A stretch of DNA of 42,409 nucleotides, from contig JAFTVM010000100.1 of assembly GCA_017465745.1 (NCBI GenBank), positions 1-42,409 on the forward strand, in the 5' to 3' direction. The notes under the pieces were generated by a model. The model was not told the DNA's origin and searched no databases. It saw only the letters and a program-made list of their open reading frames with translations. A program made the translations under genes and the position numbers. Source of the stretch: Oscillospiraceae bacterium. Lineage in GTDB: Bacteria > Bacillota > Clostridia > Oscillospirales > Oscillospiraceae. This document shows, one piece after another, positions 1-7,723 of the stretch (positions are counted from its first letter, which is position 1; every line of letters starts with the position of its first letter).

Positions 1-141
1 AAAGAGCTAACCGAGGAGCTGAAACTTGCAAGGCAGGCTATGACGAAGCTGAGGCAGGAGCAGCAGCTCGCCCGCATTGCTTGGATGCAGCAAGCGCAGA
101 CCGCTCAGCAAATGGGGCAAAACATTCGCACGCTCGCGGAA
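1..141. repeat. Terminal direct repeat, left copy (circularisation overlap)
   Basis: The first 141 bases are identical to the last 141 (42269-42409). The tape-measure frame reads through the join without a break. An exact 141-base overlap is the length left by a k=141 de Bruijn assembler on a circular or circularly permuted molecule, so this is most likely an assembly overlap and not a biological terminal repeat. Confidence 0.95.
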
Positions 142-1677
142 GGTATGACCGGGTTCAGCGAGAGCGTGGAGAACGGCACAGTGAACCTCACGGGTATGGT
201 GTCGGCGGTGATGAGCCTGAGCATGGCAATCAAGGCGGGCTTGGGGCCGCTGGGCTGGGCATTGCTGGCAGTCGAGGCTCTGAGCATGGCATGGAATAGC
301 TACGCCAAGAGTCAGAAGGAGGCTGAGGAGGCAGAAAAGAAAAAACAGGAACGCATTGTAAATCTTACAAAGGCATACCATGAGGCTGCTGCTGAGGTTG
401 ATAAATTCAAAAATGCTGAGGCTCGCCAAGCTGAATTGAATGACCTTCTCTCTATATACGACGACATAAACGCTCGATTCAGAGAGAGAAATGACCTGCA
501 AGAAAAAAGCCTTCGCATGATTCAGGCCGAGCTTGCAATGCAAGCGAAAGAAGATGAGCAAGCCAGTGTTCTTGCTCGCAATGATATCATGCGTGCGTAT
601 TGGCGAGGCGAAATAGACGAAGAAGAAAGAGACAGCAGGCTTGACCGACTGAAGATAACTCAAGCTCGCAACAGAAAGCGTCAAACGTCACAGCTTGGGC
701 AAGCTAAAATTTCTGCTGCAAAAAATAAAGTCTCTGCCGCATATTCCGCTCGAGAAGCAGCAGGCATTGAGTTTGGAGCAATATTGGGTGATGGAAAAAT
801 TTATAATTTTTCACCTGAAGAAATGGCAAAACGTGCAGCAGCTTATAATTTATCTTTGCAATTTGTACAAGGGGAAGAAGCCGTGTTCAACGACAGAATG
901 ACGGACATGCGAGAAGAGTATGAGAAAATTGTAAGAGCGACTGGCCCTGAAAACATCTCTGCTATAGAATTAGACAAACAAATGCAGAAGTATGCTCGCG
1001 AATTTGCTTCTCGTTTAGCAGGGTTAAAAGCAAATGCACAAAATAAAAAAAATGCGCTCGGTGGTTGGTCAGTAGAACAAATTGAATCCGGCGAATATGG
1101 TGAACGTTATGAAGCATATCGCAAAAAATATTCTGAGGCCCAAAAGCGAGTTCAACAAGCAGAGAAAAATATTGCAGACGCTGAAGAAAAACTCGCAGAC
1201 GCCGAAGAGCAGCTTGCTATAGACTTACGACAAGCTGAGCAAGGCGTAAAATTCGCTATACAGACCGCAGGACAAAATGTGCTTTATAGACAAGACAAGA
1301 AAGACTATGACGCCCGCAAACAAGCAGAAAGAGCTCAAAAGCAGGCAGCCGAAGCAGCTCGAAAAGAGGCTGAGCGCAGAAAAGCCTTGCAAGACGCTGC
1401 TCTGGCTGAGGGTTTGTACGATGGAGGCATGACCAAAAATGCTCGCAAACTGGCAAAAGGCGGTGCGTGGTCGTTCCTTTCTGACAACAAGCTGTCATTG
1501 TCTGAACTAAGAGAAATGGTCAACACAATGAAGGCAGAGGGCAATGCCGAAAATGAATCTCTGAGAGCATTGTTCAAAGCTATCATTGAGTTTGCGAAGC
1601 AAAATAAGCAGGTGACCGCAAAAACTCTTGGTAAGATGAAACAGGAGCTCGAAGAAACTCAACTCAGCGTGTTCTAA
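1..1677 (+). CDS. Tail tape measure protein, C-terminal 558 residues (continues from 41567)
   Basis: This is the 3' part of the tape-measure gene. Codon 1 at base 1 is in frame with the segment starting at 41567, and the joined protein is about 792 aa. It has a glycine/alanine-rich hydrophobic stretch encoded at about 190-300 (typical tape-measure membrane segment), followed by a long charged Ala/Glu/Lys/Gln-rich coiled coil rich in AEAR/AEEK-type heptads. Tape measures set tail length and enter the cell with the DNA. Position between tail-tube genes and the tail hub supports the call. From about 350 to 1650 the DNA is visibly more AT-rich than the N-terminal part, suggesting a replaced C-terminal half. 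An ATG at 40 is internal, not the start. A one-base overlap (TAATG) couples it to the next gene. Confidence 0.8.
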   Translation, partial: KELTEELKLARQAMTKLRQEQQLARIAWMQQAQTAQQMGQNIRTLAEGMTGFSESVENGTVNLTGMVSAVMSLSMAIKAGLGPLGWALLAVEALSMAWNSYAKSQKEAEEAEKKKQERIVNLTKAYHEAAAEVDKFKNAEARQAELNDLLSIYDDINARFRERNDLQEKSLRMIQAELAMQAKEDEQASVLARNDIMRAYWRGEIDEEERDSRLDRLKITQARNRKRQTSQLGQAKISAAKNKVSAAYSAREAAGIEFGAILGDGKIYNFSPEEMAKRAAAYNLSLQFVQGEEAVFNDRMTDMREEYEKIVRATGPENISAIELDKQMQKYAREFASRLAGLKANAQNKKNALGGWSVEQIESGEYGERYEAYRKKYSEAQKRVQQAEKNIADAEEKLADAEEQLAIDLRQAEQGVKFAIQTAGQNVLYRQDKKDYDARKQAERAQKQAAEAARKEAERRKALQDAALAEGLYDGGMTKNARKLAKGGAWSFLSDNKLSLSELREMVNTMKAEGNAENESLRALFKAIIEFAKQNKQVTAKTLGKMKQELEETQLSVF

Positions 1678-3719
1678 TGGCTACATACAATTGGACAGTT
1701 CAGGAGCTACAAGCTCATGCCGCAAGGTCGCTCGAGTTTTCATACAACACAGATCGCCCGGATACATTAAATATCGAGCTTCGCCCGGAATCTTACGCGA
1801 AGCTTCCGCTTGTTGCTCTTGACCGCCTGACTGTTACGGAGGGTGGCCGTGTTATATTCTCAGGCATTGTGCCCATTGGCGCGAATTGCGCCGCTCAGGC
1901 AGCGCAAGGCGAGACGGTGAACATCGAGCTTCAGAGTGACTACTATATACTTCAGAATACTGTTTACGCAAAGCTTAACGGCAAGGGAGAAGCTGTGTTC
2001 AGTCGCACTCCTGTTGACTCTCGCACAACTACTCTGAACAAGGTTGTTGAATCGATAAGCGAGTGGCTTGACAGCTATTTACCGAGTCGGCTTACATGCT
2101 CAACGTCTGCAGTTGTGCCTACTCCTACAAGTGATGGCACGGCTCCATGTGCTAGTTTGCTTGCGGATGCACTCAGGTGGGTGCCGGATGCTGTTACAGT
2201 GCAGCGTTACATTAACGGTGGCTCTCTCAGCGTGACCACTTCAGCAAATGTTGGAAGTATACAGCTAACACCGAAAGCAAACGCCTTGCAGAGTGTCTCA
2301 TTACAAGCTCGGTATGACTTACGCGTGCCCGTTTGTGCGCTTGTTGGTGGCGTGCATAAGGTATGGCCCGCCGGGGCTGATATACGTCAATTAGGCGCAT
2401 TTGTTTACGCTGTGCCGGTCGAATACGATGACCCTGACAGTCCGCAGGTCGGTGGAGCGGGAACTTCTCCGGCCAGTTCCAAAATGATTGTAAAGGGAGT
2501 GCCCATACCTGAGGGGGCTATTTTTGTGAAGGGGAAGGAGGAATACGATACCGACCCTTACACCGCGCAATCTAATGCGCAAAAGTTTATCAAGCACTTT
2601 TTCCCGGAATTGGCTCCGCTTCAGTCCGTGGCTCTCATTGGCAAGCCGCTTGTGGAAATTGTCTCTCGCGAGACTCTACAAGAAGAGCTTGAGGATAGCG
2701 GAGACGAAGATGCACAAGTTCCTGACAACTACATGGACAACATTCAGTCGTGGGGGCTGAGTCAGATTTATGTGCACACCGAGGGTTCTTTCCCTGCTTC
2801 GACACGCAATAGCAAGAATGTACGTGGTCTCCGCTGGTGCAAGGCTCAAGTGTCGTTTATTCTTGCTGTTAAATCTAATCAAGACCTGACAGCCGAGCAA
2901 CGCTTAATTTGCCAGACTTACCTACCCGGTCGCCGAACGAAAAATGGCGAGGTGTATGGTTATGTAAGAAAAACGCTTAATTGCAACCTCATTAACCGCC
3001 GTCGCAGGGTGTACGACCCCGCGACAAACAAGCTTTGTTCCACCGATGAGGGGTATTCAGAAGAAATCGACACTGAGGCAACAGAAAGCCCGACAACCGC
3101 TGACTATATAGCAGCGATGGAGCAGTACTACGCTGCAGCAAGCAAACTGCAGCACGAGGGCAGCATATCCATGCTTCACAATGGTTCTTTGGTGCCTAGC
3201 GAACTGACAGGGAAATCTGTCACAGTTGCAGGATTGAGAGAGGAATGGGAAAGCATGACTGCGGTTATTCGCTCTGTGCAGTGGGACTACGGCAAAAAAT
3301 CTCTCTCTCTCTCGGTCGGTTCGCGTGCGGTAATGGGGTACTCTGAGAATTTGCAGCGACGAGTTTTAGCTCGCAATCGCACCCGCGACGAAGCTCAAAA
3401 GAATACTCTCGCTTACGATCCAGTAGATGATATAGCACAGACTGAAACGGAAAACGCCATGTCGGTGTCGCCTAGCATAACTGCTGGGACTGACACTACG
3501 AGCTCAGGCAAGTTCCACAAGCGAGGAACGCTGTATATCCGAGAAGAAGATAAAGTACTAGTCTGTGCGGGTGGGTCGATTCGTTACGGTAATCAGCTGT
3601 TTCATATTGATGATGCAGAAACACAGACTAATGGCTCACCTTGGGAGAAAGGCAAGCCGGTTCGCATTAAGTTTGTGAAAGATGAAAGTGGAAAAACTAC
3701 ATACGAATTGTTCCAATGA
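1677..3719 (+). CDS. Tail hub / baseplate-like protein
   Basis: The 680-aa protein directly follows the tape measure with a TAATG overlap, the position of the distal-tail or tail-hub gene in siphophages. The N-terminus is beta-rich with a pattern of the type LTVTEGGRVIFSGIV, which recurs in phage tail hub proteins at the tail-tip ring. Residues about 110-330 are mixed beta. The C-terminus (about 620-680) is a small beta domain ending in a KFVKDESGKTTYELFQ-like strand pair that may bind the tail tip. No catalytic motif is seen. The family call rests on position and general character, not on a certain domain match. Confidence 0.6.
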   Translation: MATYNWTVQELQAHAARSLEFSYNTDRPDTLNIELRPESYAKLPLVALDRLTVTEGGRVIFSGIVPIGANCAAQAAQGETVNIELQSDYYILQNTVYAKLNGKGEAVFSRTPVDSRTTTLNKVVESISEWLDSYLPSRLTCSTSAVVPTPTSDGTAPCASLLADALRWVPDAVTVQRYINGGSLSVTTSANVGSIQLTPKANALQSVSLQARYDLRVPVCALVGGVHKVWPAGADIRQLGAFVYAVPVEYDDPDSPQVGGAGTSPASSKMIVKGVPIPEGAIFVKGKEEYDTDPYTAQSNAQKFIKHFFPELAPLQSVALIGKPLVEIVSRETLQEELEDSGDEDAQVPDNYMDNIQSWGLSQIYVHTEGSFPASTRNSKNVRGLRWCKAQVSFILAVKSNQDLTAEQRLICQTYLPGRRTKNGEVYGYVRKTLNCNLINRRRRVYDPATNKLCSTDEGYSEEIDTEATESPTTADYIAAMEQYYAAASKLQHEGSISMLHNGSLVPSELTGKSVTVAGLREEWESMTAVIRSVQWDYGKKSLSLSVGSRAVMGYSENLQRRVLARNRTRDEAQKNTLAYDPVDDIAQTETENAMSVSPSITAGTDTTSSGKFHKRGTLYIREEDKVLVCAGGSIRYGNQLFHIDDAETQTNGSPWEKGKPVRIKFVKDESGKTTYELFQ

Positions 3720-4600
3720 GTGAAGAAATATTTGAATTATCGACCGATGACGGCGACGACGACGCTCTGAACCTGCCGGGGCTGGCCTCCGACGGGGTGC
3801 CGGGGCTGCTGGTGAGCGTGGAGTTCGACGACAACCTAAGCGACCCAATTATTGACAACGGAAAAGTGCGCATGCCTCGGTCGGGTGGCTCTGCGCCATT
3901 GGCTCATTTTAAGAAAAATGAGGATGGTAGCACTTCGGTGACTGCAGGCTTGCTGCAGGGTATGGAATTTTCCAGCAGCATTTCGTTGCCTGAGGCGTCT
4001 AATGGTGTGGTGCTTTTTCCTCTGGCTCAGTCTCATAGTTATTTTTCTGAGCTTGGTGATGCTTCGGCTGTCGCAGGTGCCATAATTGGTTGCATGTATT
4101 CCAGTAGCGTCTCTTCGCCTGAAATTAATAACGGTGTCATAGTGTTGCCGCTGAATAACTCGGAAATTCCTCTAGCGAGCTTTGTTGACCGAACTACGGC
4201 TATCGCCGGGGCCGTGGTGTCCATGTATTTTCAAGACGGTCTAAGCTCAATTGAGGCCAATGACGGAAATGTAGCTCTCCCGCGAGCTTATTTTGTACCC
4301 AGATCGGGTGTTTATACCACCGGAGTGACCGGGGGATTGCATTCCGTTCGATATTCTGCTGACGTCACGGAACCTCAAATACGCAATGGCGATATGTTGT
4401 TGCCCGCCGAGGGCTTGCTAAAAGGTGTAGTAGACACGACCGGCTATTTTCACTCTTGGGGCAACATTCAAGGGTTTGCCGGGTCTGAGGTGAAAGTTGC
4501 AACAACTATGCTGCAAATTGACGCTAACACTTCCATTCCCATTTCCCTTTCGGTTGGCTTCAACGGAAAGGGGTTAACTTTCAACCTTTACAATGCTTAA
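3716..4600 (+). CDS. Tail tip/fibre protein with five internal beta repeats
   Basis: The 294-aa protein overlaps the hub gene by ATGA. It contains five spaced copies of a segment of the form (S/G)-x-x-(Y/F)-S-x-x-(V/I)-S-x-P-E-I-x-N-G-x-V-x-L-P, at about residues 33-55, 82-104, 125-147, 169-191 and 209-231, a period of roughly 40-49. The N-terminus (about 8-20) is very acidic. Repeated short beta units like these are typical of phage fibres and tip proteins that trimerise or bind receptors. Function is inferred from the repeats and from position after the hub; no named family is recognised. Confidence 0.55.
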   Translation: MSEEIFELSTDDGDDDALNLPGLASDGVPGLLVSVEFDDNLSDPIIDNGKVRMPRSGGSAPLAHFKKNEDGSTSVTAGLLQGMEFSSSISLPEASNGVVLFPLAQSHSYFSELGDASAVAGAIIGCMYSSSVSSPEINNGVIVLPLNNSEIPLASFVDRTTAIAGAVVSMYFQDGLSSIEANDGNVALPRAYFVPRSGVYTTGVTGGLHSVRYSADVTEPQIRNGDMLLPAEGLLKGVVDTTGYFHSWGNIQGFAGSEVKVATTMLQIDANTSIPISLSVGFNGKGLTFNLYNA

Positions 4601-4608
4601 TTATAATT

Positions 4609-5352
4609 ATGCTTTACGTAACTTTTTGCTATAAGCCAGACGCAGACATGCTGCGCATGTCTTCTGCTCGCATTCGTGAGCTCGACCCGACCGCGAAGAT
4701 ATACGCGGTTAACGACCCTGCTGCGCCTATTACTGATACTATTCCGGGCGTGACGTTCATGCAGGCAGATTTTCCTCGGGGCGGCAACCTCAATGGTCTG
4801 GCCACCGTGGCGGGGGAGCTTGCTGTGTTTCAGCGGCTGCTGGACGCCGAGTATGCCGACTATATTGTGAAATTCGACTGCGACCTCTGGGTGAATCAGC
4901 TCGGGCCGTTCCTCCAGACTCTCCCTGAGGCGGGTCAGTCGGTTCCCGACTACCTCAGTGTTGAGAGAGCAGAGCCGTTCGTTCCGTCCGGCATGCTGTA
5001 CCGTTTGAGCAAATGGGCAGTGCTCTCCATAACGAATGAATTCAACCGTCGAAGCCAAGCCGGTCAATGGGCCAAGTGGCGGTTCCCGGAAGACATTACC
5101 ATTTACAATTTAGCTCGACAAGGGCACCTGACTTGCTCCCTCATTCCGTTTACTGAGGGGCTCACTGCTGGCATGGGAGACTCAGGCCCCGGAGGTAATG
5201 AGACTTGCCACCGTGCATGGTTTGTGCATTGTGGTGAGCCGTTGCCGGACGGCAAACGAGTGAGCCGAGAACACGCAACTCTGCGCATGCGCTTGCTTAA
5301 GTGGGAGACTTACAACCAGACTAAAAATGAGACTACAGAGCCGAATAATTAG
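4609..5352 (+). CDS. Glycosyltransferase-like (GT-A) protein in the tail cluster
   Basis: The 247-aa protein begins with a Rossmann-type strand (LYVTFCYKPDADM) and has a DxD-like motif in a KFDCDLWVN context near residue 90, as in GT-A glycosyltransferases that bind a nucleotide sugar through a metal. A later WRFPEDITIYNLARQG stretch with nearby acidic residues fits the acceptor half. It lies between two structural genes and overlaps the next by 26 nt, so it is probably expressed late. It could glycosylate a virion protein or a host surface sugar. Acceptor and donor are unknown. An inactive GT fold serving as a structural part is an alternative. Confidence 0.5.
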   Translation: MLYVTFCYKPDADMLRMSSARIRELDPTAKIYAVNDPAAPITDTIPGVTFMQADFPRGGNLNGLATVAGELAVFQRLLDAEYADYIVKFDCDLWVNQLGPFLQTLPEAGQSVPDYLSVERAEPFVPSGMLYRLSKWAVLSITNEFNRRSQAGQWAKWRFPEDITIYNLARQGHLTCSLIPFTEGLTAGMGDSGPGGNETCHRAWFVHCGEPLPDGKRVSREHATLRMRLLKWETYNQTKNETTEPNN

Positions 5353-5761
5353 CATTGAATATGCCGGGCAGAGCATACTCAGCCCCGGGCAATACCTCGC
5401 AGCCGAAACCTATGGTGGGAGCGACAACTACACCACGCAAGCTGAAGAGCTTTTGACCGCAGACGCAGTTACTGTTCGTGACTACGGGAACCGGCGAGGA
5501 GAAATGCAGCTGCCGGTCTGCGAGGACTTCCGCAGCGAGACGGAAGCCTTCGCCGCTGCCATGAGCATGCGAGCATTCGTGCGAGCTCACCAGACCGGGA
5601 CTCTGAAAATAGCCATTGGTTCTGAGCTGGACGAATGCGAGGCTGGGGTGCAGTCGTTTAACTGGGAAATTCGTTACACGGGCTCCGGCACCGGCTCGCG
5701 CGTTCGCCTGACAATGACGTTCAGTTTCATTTTGGGAGGTTCATCGGCTAATATCGGCTAA
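5327..5761 (+). CDS. Small tail-associated protein, unknown
   Basis: The 144-aa protein is the last gene of the rightward late region and overlaps the preceding gene by 26 nt. It is beta-rich: residues 55-65 have an NRRGEMQLPVCEDF segment, and the C-terminal 35 residues form alternating strands ending in TMTFSFILGG. The look is of a small virion or tail-tip component, but no family is recognised. Its stop codon sits inside the intergenic terminator hairpin that ends this transcription unit. Confidence 0.5.
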   Translation: MRLQSRIISIEYAGQSILSPGQYLAAETYGGSDNYTTQAEELLTADAVTVRDYGNRRGEMQLPVCEDFRSETEAFAAAMSMRAFVRAHQTGTLKIAIGSELDECEAGVQSFNWEIRYTGSGTGSRVRLTMTFSFILGGSSANIG

Positions 5762-5782
5762 TTTGCAGCTAAATTAGCCGAT
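5753..5782. terminator. Bidirectional terminator between late genes and integrase
   Basis: A perfect 12-bp stem (ATCGGCTAATTT / AAATTAGCCGAT) with a 6-nt loop lies between the convergent ends of the rightward 144-aa gene and the leftward integrase. The stem ends in AT-rich arms usable in both directions. It overlaps the 144-aa stop codon (5759-5761). A direct repeat of ATCGGCTAAT sits just before it. Confidence 0.75.
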
Positions 5783-5784
5783 AG

Positions 5785-6900
5785 CTACTCGGGCAGGATG
5801 TTCCAGTATTCTGCAGCCTGCTCGGGGGTGGCTGCGGCGCGGTAATGTCGGAAGAGCATGGCAGAGCCCGTGGAATGACCAAGGTTGGCTTCCAAGGCTG
5901 CGCGGTCTTTGTATTTCGCAAGGTGGTATGTAGCATAACTGTGTCGAGCAACGTCTTGTCGGTCTGCCAGACCGGCTTCGCGTCGCGTCGCCTGATTTTT
6001 GCGCTTCCAGTTGGTCGGGCATATTCTGTCTTCCGGGCTGTGCCTTCCTGCTGCAGAGATCCACGCAGCGAGGTTCGGCTCTATTTCCACATTGCGCACT
6101 TGAGCCGTTTTTGTGACCTCCGGCGTCATATGAATGAACCCGTCACGAATGGCTCCCCATGTGAGTCTCGTCAGCTCTACCGGGCGAACGCCTGCGAAGA
6201 GCAGGAGTGCGTATGCAGTCTTGCAGTCGGTCGGAGCTGTTTGCATGAGCTTGCGCGCCTCAGCTGGACTGAATACGTCAATGGCTGAGCGCTTCGGGGC
6301 ACGAATTGGCTCCATTTTGCTAAATGGCGACTCCGGCAGCATGCCCTGTCGGACTGCATAGCTGAACGCCGGGCGCAGTGTGCGTACAAGCCCCAGCGCG
6401 TATGCCGGACACCCGAAGGAATGCAGCCATGAGCTCAGGAGCTTGGGCGTGACCTCGGACACAGCGAGCCTGGCAAACTGCTCTCTCGCCATGTTGGCTA
6501 CGAATTTGAAATTGCGCATAGTGTGCGGTCTCCAACTCTCCCTCTTTACCTCTGCAAACTCGGTCAGCAAAACGTCGACCGAAACATGCCTGCCTGAGCT
6601 CCTGAGCAGGGGCAGGGCGAGCTCTATGGCGCGGTCAAGGCTCATGCTAAGCCCCGCCTCTGCGAGGCGCTCTAGCGCTCGTTTTGCGTCAACTACTTGA
6701 TGGTTGCTGAGAACTGTCTCGCGGCTCTCGGTTCGGGTTGCTGCGACAAGTTCCGCTCGTTTGCGCTCAGCATCGGCTTTTGAGCGGAAATAAAACTGAC
6801 GACGCTTATTGTCAGGTGTGAGGTACGCAGGCACGAATATAGAATAATACGTCGTTCCATGTTTTTCTGTCTTTTTTATTTTGAGGCTGGCTACTTTCAT
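5785..6900 (-). CDS. int: Tyrosine-family site-specific integrase
   Basis: The 371-aa protein has an N-terminal arm-binding region (about 1-60, basic, with a YFRSKADAERKRAEL helix), a core-binding domain (about 105-190) and a C-terminal catalytic domain. Visible catalytic residues are Arg in FAGVRPVELTRLTW, Lys in EVTKTAQ, DxxR in DVARHSYATY (Asp replaces the usual first His), His in LGHS and the Tyr nucleophile in the FRHY segment. It would recombine attP with a chromosomal attB, most likely a tRNA-Thr gene. It is transcribed leftward from a promoter at 6960-6987, next to the attP candidate. The stop is TAG at 5785-5787. Confidence 0.93.
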   Translation of the reverse strand: MKVASLKIKKTEKHGTTYYSIFVPAYLTPDNKRRQFYFRSKADAERKRAELVAATRTESRETVLSNHQVVDAKRALERLAEAGLSMSLDRAIELALPLLRSSGRHVSVDVLLTEFAEVKRESWRPHTMRNFKFVANMAREQFARLAVSEVTPKLLSSWLHSFGCPAYALGLVRTLRPAFSYAVRQGMLPESPFSKMEPIRAPKRSAIDVFSPAEARKLMQTAPTDCKTAYALLLFAGVRPVELTRLTWGAIRDGFIHMTPEVTKTAQVRNVEIEPNLAAWISAAGRHSPEDRICPTNWKRKNQATRREAGLADRQDVARHSYATYHLAKYKDRAALEANLGHSTGSAMLFRHYRAAATPEQAAEYWNILPE

Positions 6901-6919
6901 GGCTGGTGTTGGGTTTGGT

Positions 6920-6938
6920 TTTGTCCTACTTTGTCCTA
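6920..6938. repeat. Candidate integrase arm-type sites, left arm (two TTTGTCCTA copies)
   Basis: TTTGTCCTA occurs at 6920-6928 and again at 6930-6938, with a third exact copy across the att core at 7151-7159. Short direct repeats flanking the core on both sides are the usual form of arm-type sites bound by the integrase N-terminal domain. The left pair falls in the predicted 5' leader of the integrase mRNA, so binding there could also repress int. Confidence 0.55.
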
Positions 6939-6959
6939 CTTTCGGCTTGTCTTATACGT

Positions 6960-6987
6960 ATTATATTGCTTATTCGTGAATTGTAAA
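6960..6987 (-). promoter_or_regulatory. Integrase promoter
   Basis: On the minus strand a TTTACA -35 (6982-6987) is followed after 16 bp by a perfect TATAAT -10 (6960-6965). The predicted start near 6953 gives a leader of about 50 nt that contains the two left arm-type repeats. Confidence 0.65.
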
Positions 6988-7008
6988 GCTTTAAGTTTTT
7001 AGACACGA

Positions 7009-7052
7009 AAAAGCCGCTTAAAGCTTTGATTTATAGGCTTTAAGCGGCTTTT
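7009..7052. terminator. Strong hairpin terminator downstream of the tRNA fragment
   Basis: A 16-bp perfect stem (left arm 7009-7024, right arm 7037-7052) with a 12-nt loop has A- and T-runs at its ends, so it can terminate both strands. Read leftward it lies just after the tRNA-Thr 3' half, as a host tRNA terminator would, so the phage probably restores both the tRNA end and its terminator on integration. Confidence 0.75.
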
Positions 7053-7060
7053 ATTTCCAG

Positions 7061-7102
7061 AGCCGGATGTCAGGGTCGAACTGACGACCGTCCGATTACA
7101 AA
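7061..7102 (-). other. attP: Probable attP core: 3' half of a tRNA-Thr(UGU) gene
   Basis: Read on the minus strand, the segment carries the anticodon loop with TGT (TTTGTAA), the 3' anticodon strand TCGGA, a variable loop, a perfect T-arm (GTCAG, loop TTCGACC, CTGAC), the acceptor strand ATCCGGC and a discriminator T; no CCA is encoded. The sequence 5' of the anticodon loop does not pair with TCGGA, so homology starts at the anticodon loop, a classical crossover site for tyrosine integrases. It lies beside int between arm-type repeats. Confidence 0.8.
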
Positions 7103-7150
7103 TAACGCGGTCGTATTTTGTAAGTTGCTAAGGCATAGCGGGTAAACTGT

Positions 7151-7159
7151 TTTGTCCTA
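7151..7159. repeat. Candidate integrase arm-type site, right arm
   Basis: A third exact copy of TTTGTCCTA, on the other side of the tRNA core from the two copies at 6920-6938 and in the same orientation. Confidence 0.45.
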
Positions 7160-7190
7160 TTTTGGTACGGCTATTTTTCCGTAGGAAAAG

Positions 7191-7225
7191 CAAAACACGC
7201 TCGCCGTTACCGGGAGCGTGTTTTG
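7191..7225. terminator. Hairpin terminator
   Basis: A 12-bp perfect stem (CAAAACACGCTC / GAGCGTGTTTTG) with an 11-nt loop has TTTT in the outer right arm and AAAA in the left. It separates the att region from the rightward accessory promoter at 7384. Confidence 0.65.
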
Positions 7226-7287
7226 TGGTGCTGTGGGCACCCTTCAGAACTTTGCTGGGATGGATTCAAGGCAAAATTCTTAGTTTT

Positions 7288-7320
7288 GCGTTTAAATTCG
7301 CGTCCTAAGTAAGACGACAA
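7288..7320. repeat. 33-nt imperfect direct repeat, copy 1
   Basis: This 33-nt segment matches 7439-7471 at about 27 of 33 positions with no gaps; CCTAAGTAA and ACGACAA are fully conserved. It lies upstream of the promoter at 7384, while copy 2 ends on the start codon of the downstream gene. No function is known. Confidence 0.7.
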
Positions 7321-7383
7321 CCGCAATATACTGCATATTTTTCACAAAAACAAGCAATTTTTCATTTTTTTTGCATTTTAATG

Positions 7384-7412
7384 TTGACTTACTGACAAAT
7401 TGACAGTATAAT
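7384..7412 (+). promoter_or_regulatory. Strong sigma-70-type promoter for the accessory genes
   Basis: TTGACT (7384-7389), a 17-bp spacer and a perfect TATAAT (7407-7412). The predicted start is near 7419, giving a leader of about 50 nt that contains a CCCC/GGGG hairpin (7421-7436) and repeat copy 2. Confidence 0.85.
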
Positions 7413-7438
7413 AACGCCGTACCCCCCAGAAGGGGACA

Positions 7439-7471
7439 GCGTTTAAAAACTCAACCTAAGTAACACGACAA
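7439..7471. repeat. 33-nt imperfect direct repeat, copy 2 (ends at a start codon)
   Basis: Second copy of the repeat at 7288-7320. Its last A is the A of the ATG of the 82-aa gene, so the repeat occupies the ribosome-loading region of that mRNA. There is no Shine-Dalgarno sequence. Confidence 0.7.
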
Positions 7472-7719
7472 TGAAACTGGAAATCATCAGAAAAGCCTAC
7501 CAATTTTTCACAGACAGCTTAAACCGTGAAATCTGCGAAATAGCAAATATTGCGGAAGATCGCTTGGCTCATATTTGCCCAGCCTCCAATACCCCCGAGA
7601 GACAAGTTTACGACGAATGCCACGAGCTTTATGCAGAGCAACTGGAGCTTGCTCCGTCTATAGCCGACCGTGTCTGCATATCTTTCTGGGACTCACTTGT
7701 AGCATCTTTACCCAACTAA
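7471..7719 (+). CDS. Hypothetical protein, 82 aa
   Basis: First gene behind the strong promoter at 7384. The protein is mainly helical and acidic with no signal peptide or membrane segment; two Cys-containing stretches (residues about 13-30 and 48-62) show no metal-site spacing. No family is recognised. Its own sigma-70 promoter, separate from the early and late operons, suggests expression in the lysogen or very early in infection. Confidence 0.6.
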   Translation: MKLEIIRKAYQFFTDSLNREICEIANIAEDRLAHICPASNTPERQVYDECHELYAEQLELAPSIADRVCISFWDSLVASLPN

Positions 7720-7723
7720 AAAC

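Noticed and set aside
7-684. A leftward 225-aa frame with hydrophobic stretches.
   Set aside because: Antisense to the tape measure; the apparent membrane helices come from reversed coiled-coil codons.
7421-7437. TACCCCCC...GGGG sequence in the leader at 7421 resembling the late element.
   Set aside because: No -35/-10 pair follows with the fixed spacing; it reads as a small hairpin in the leader of the 7384 promoter.
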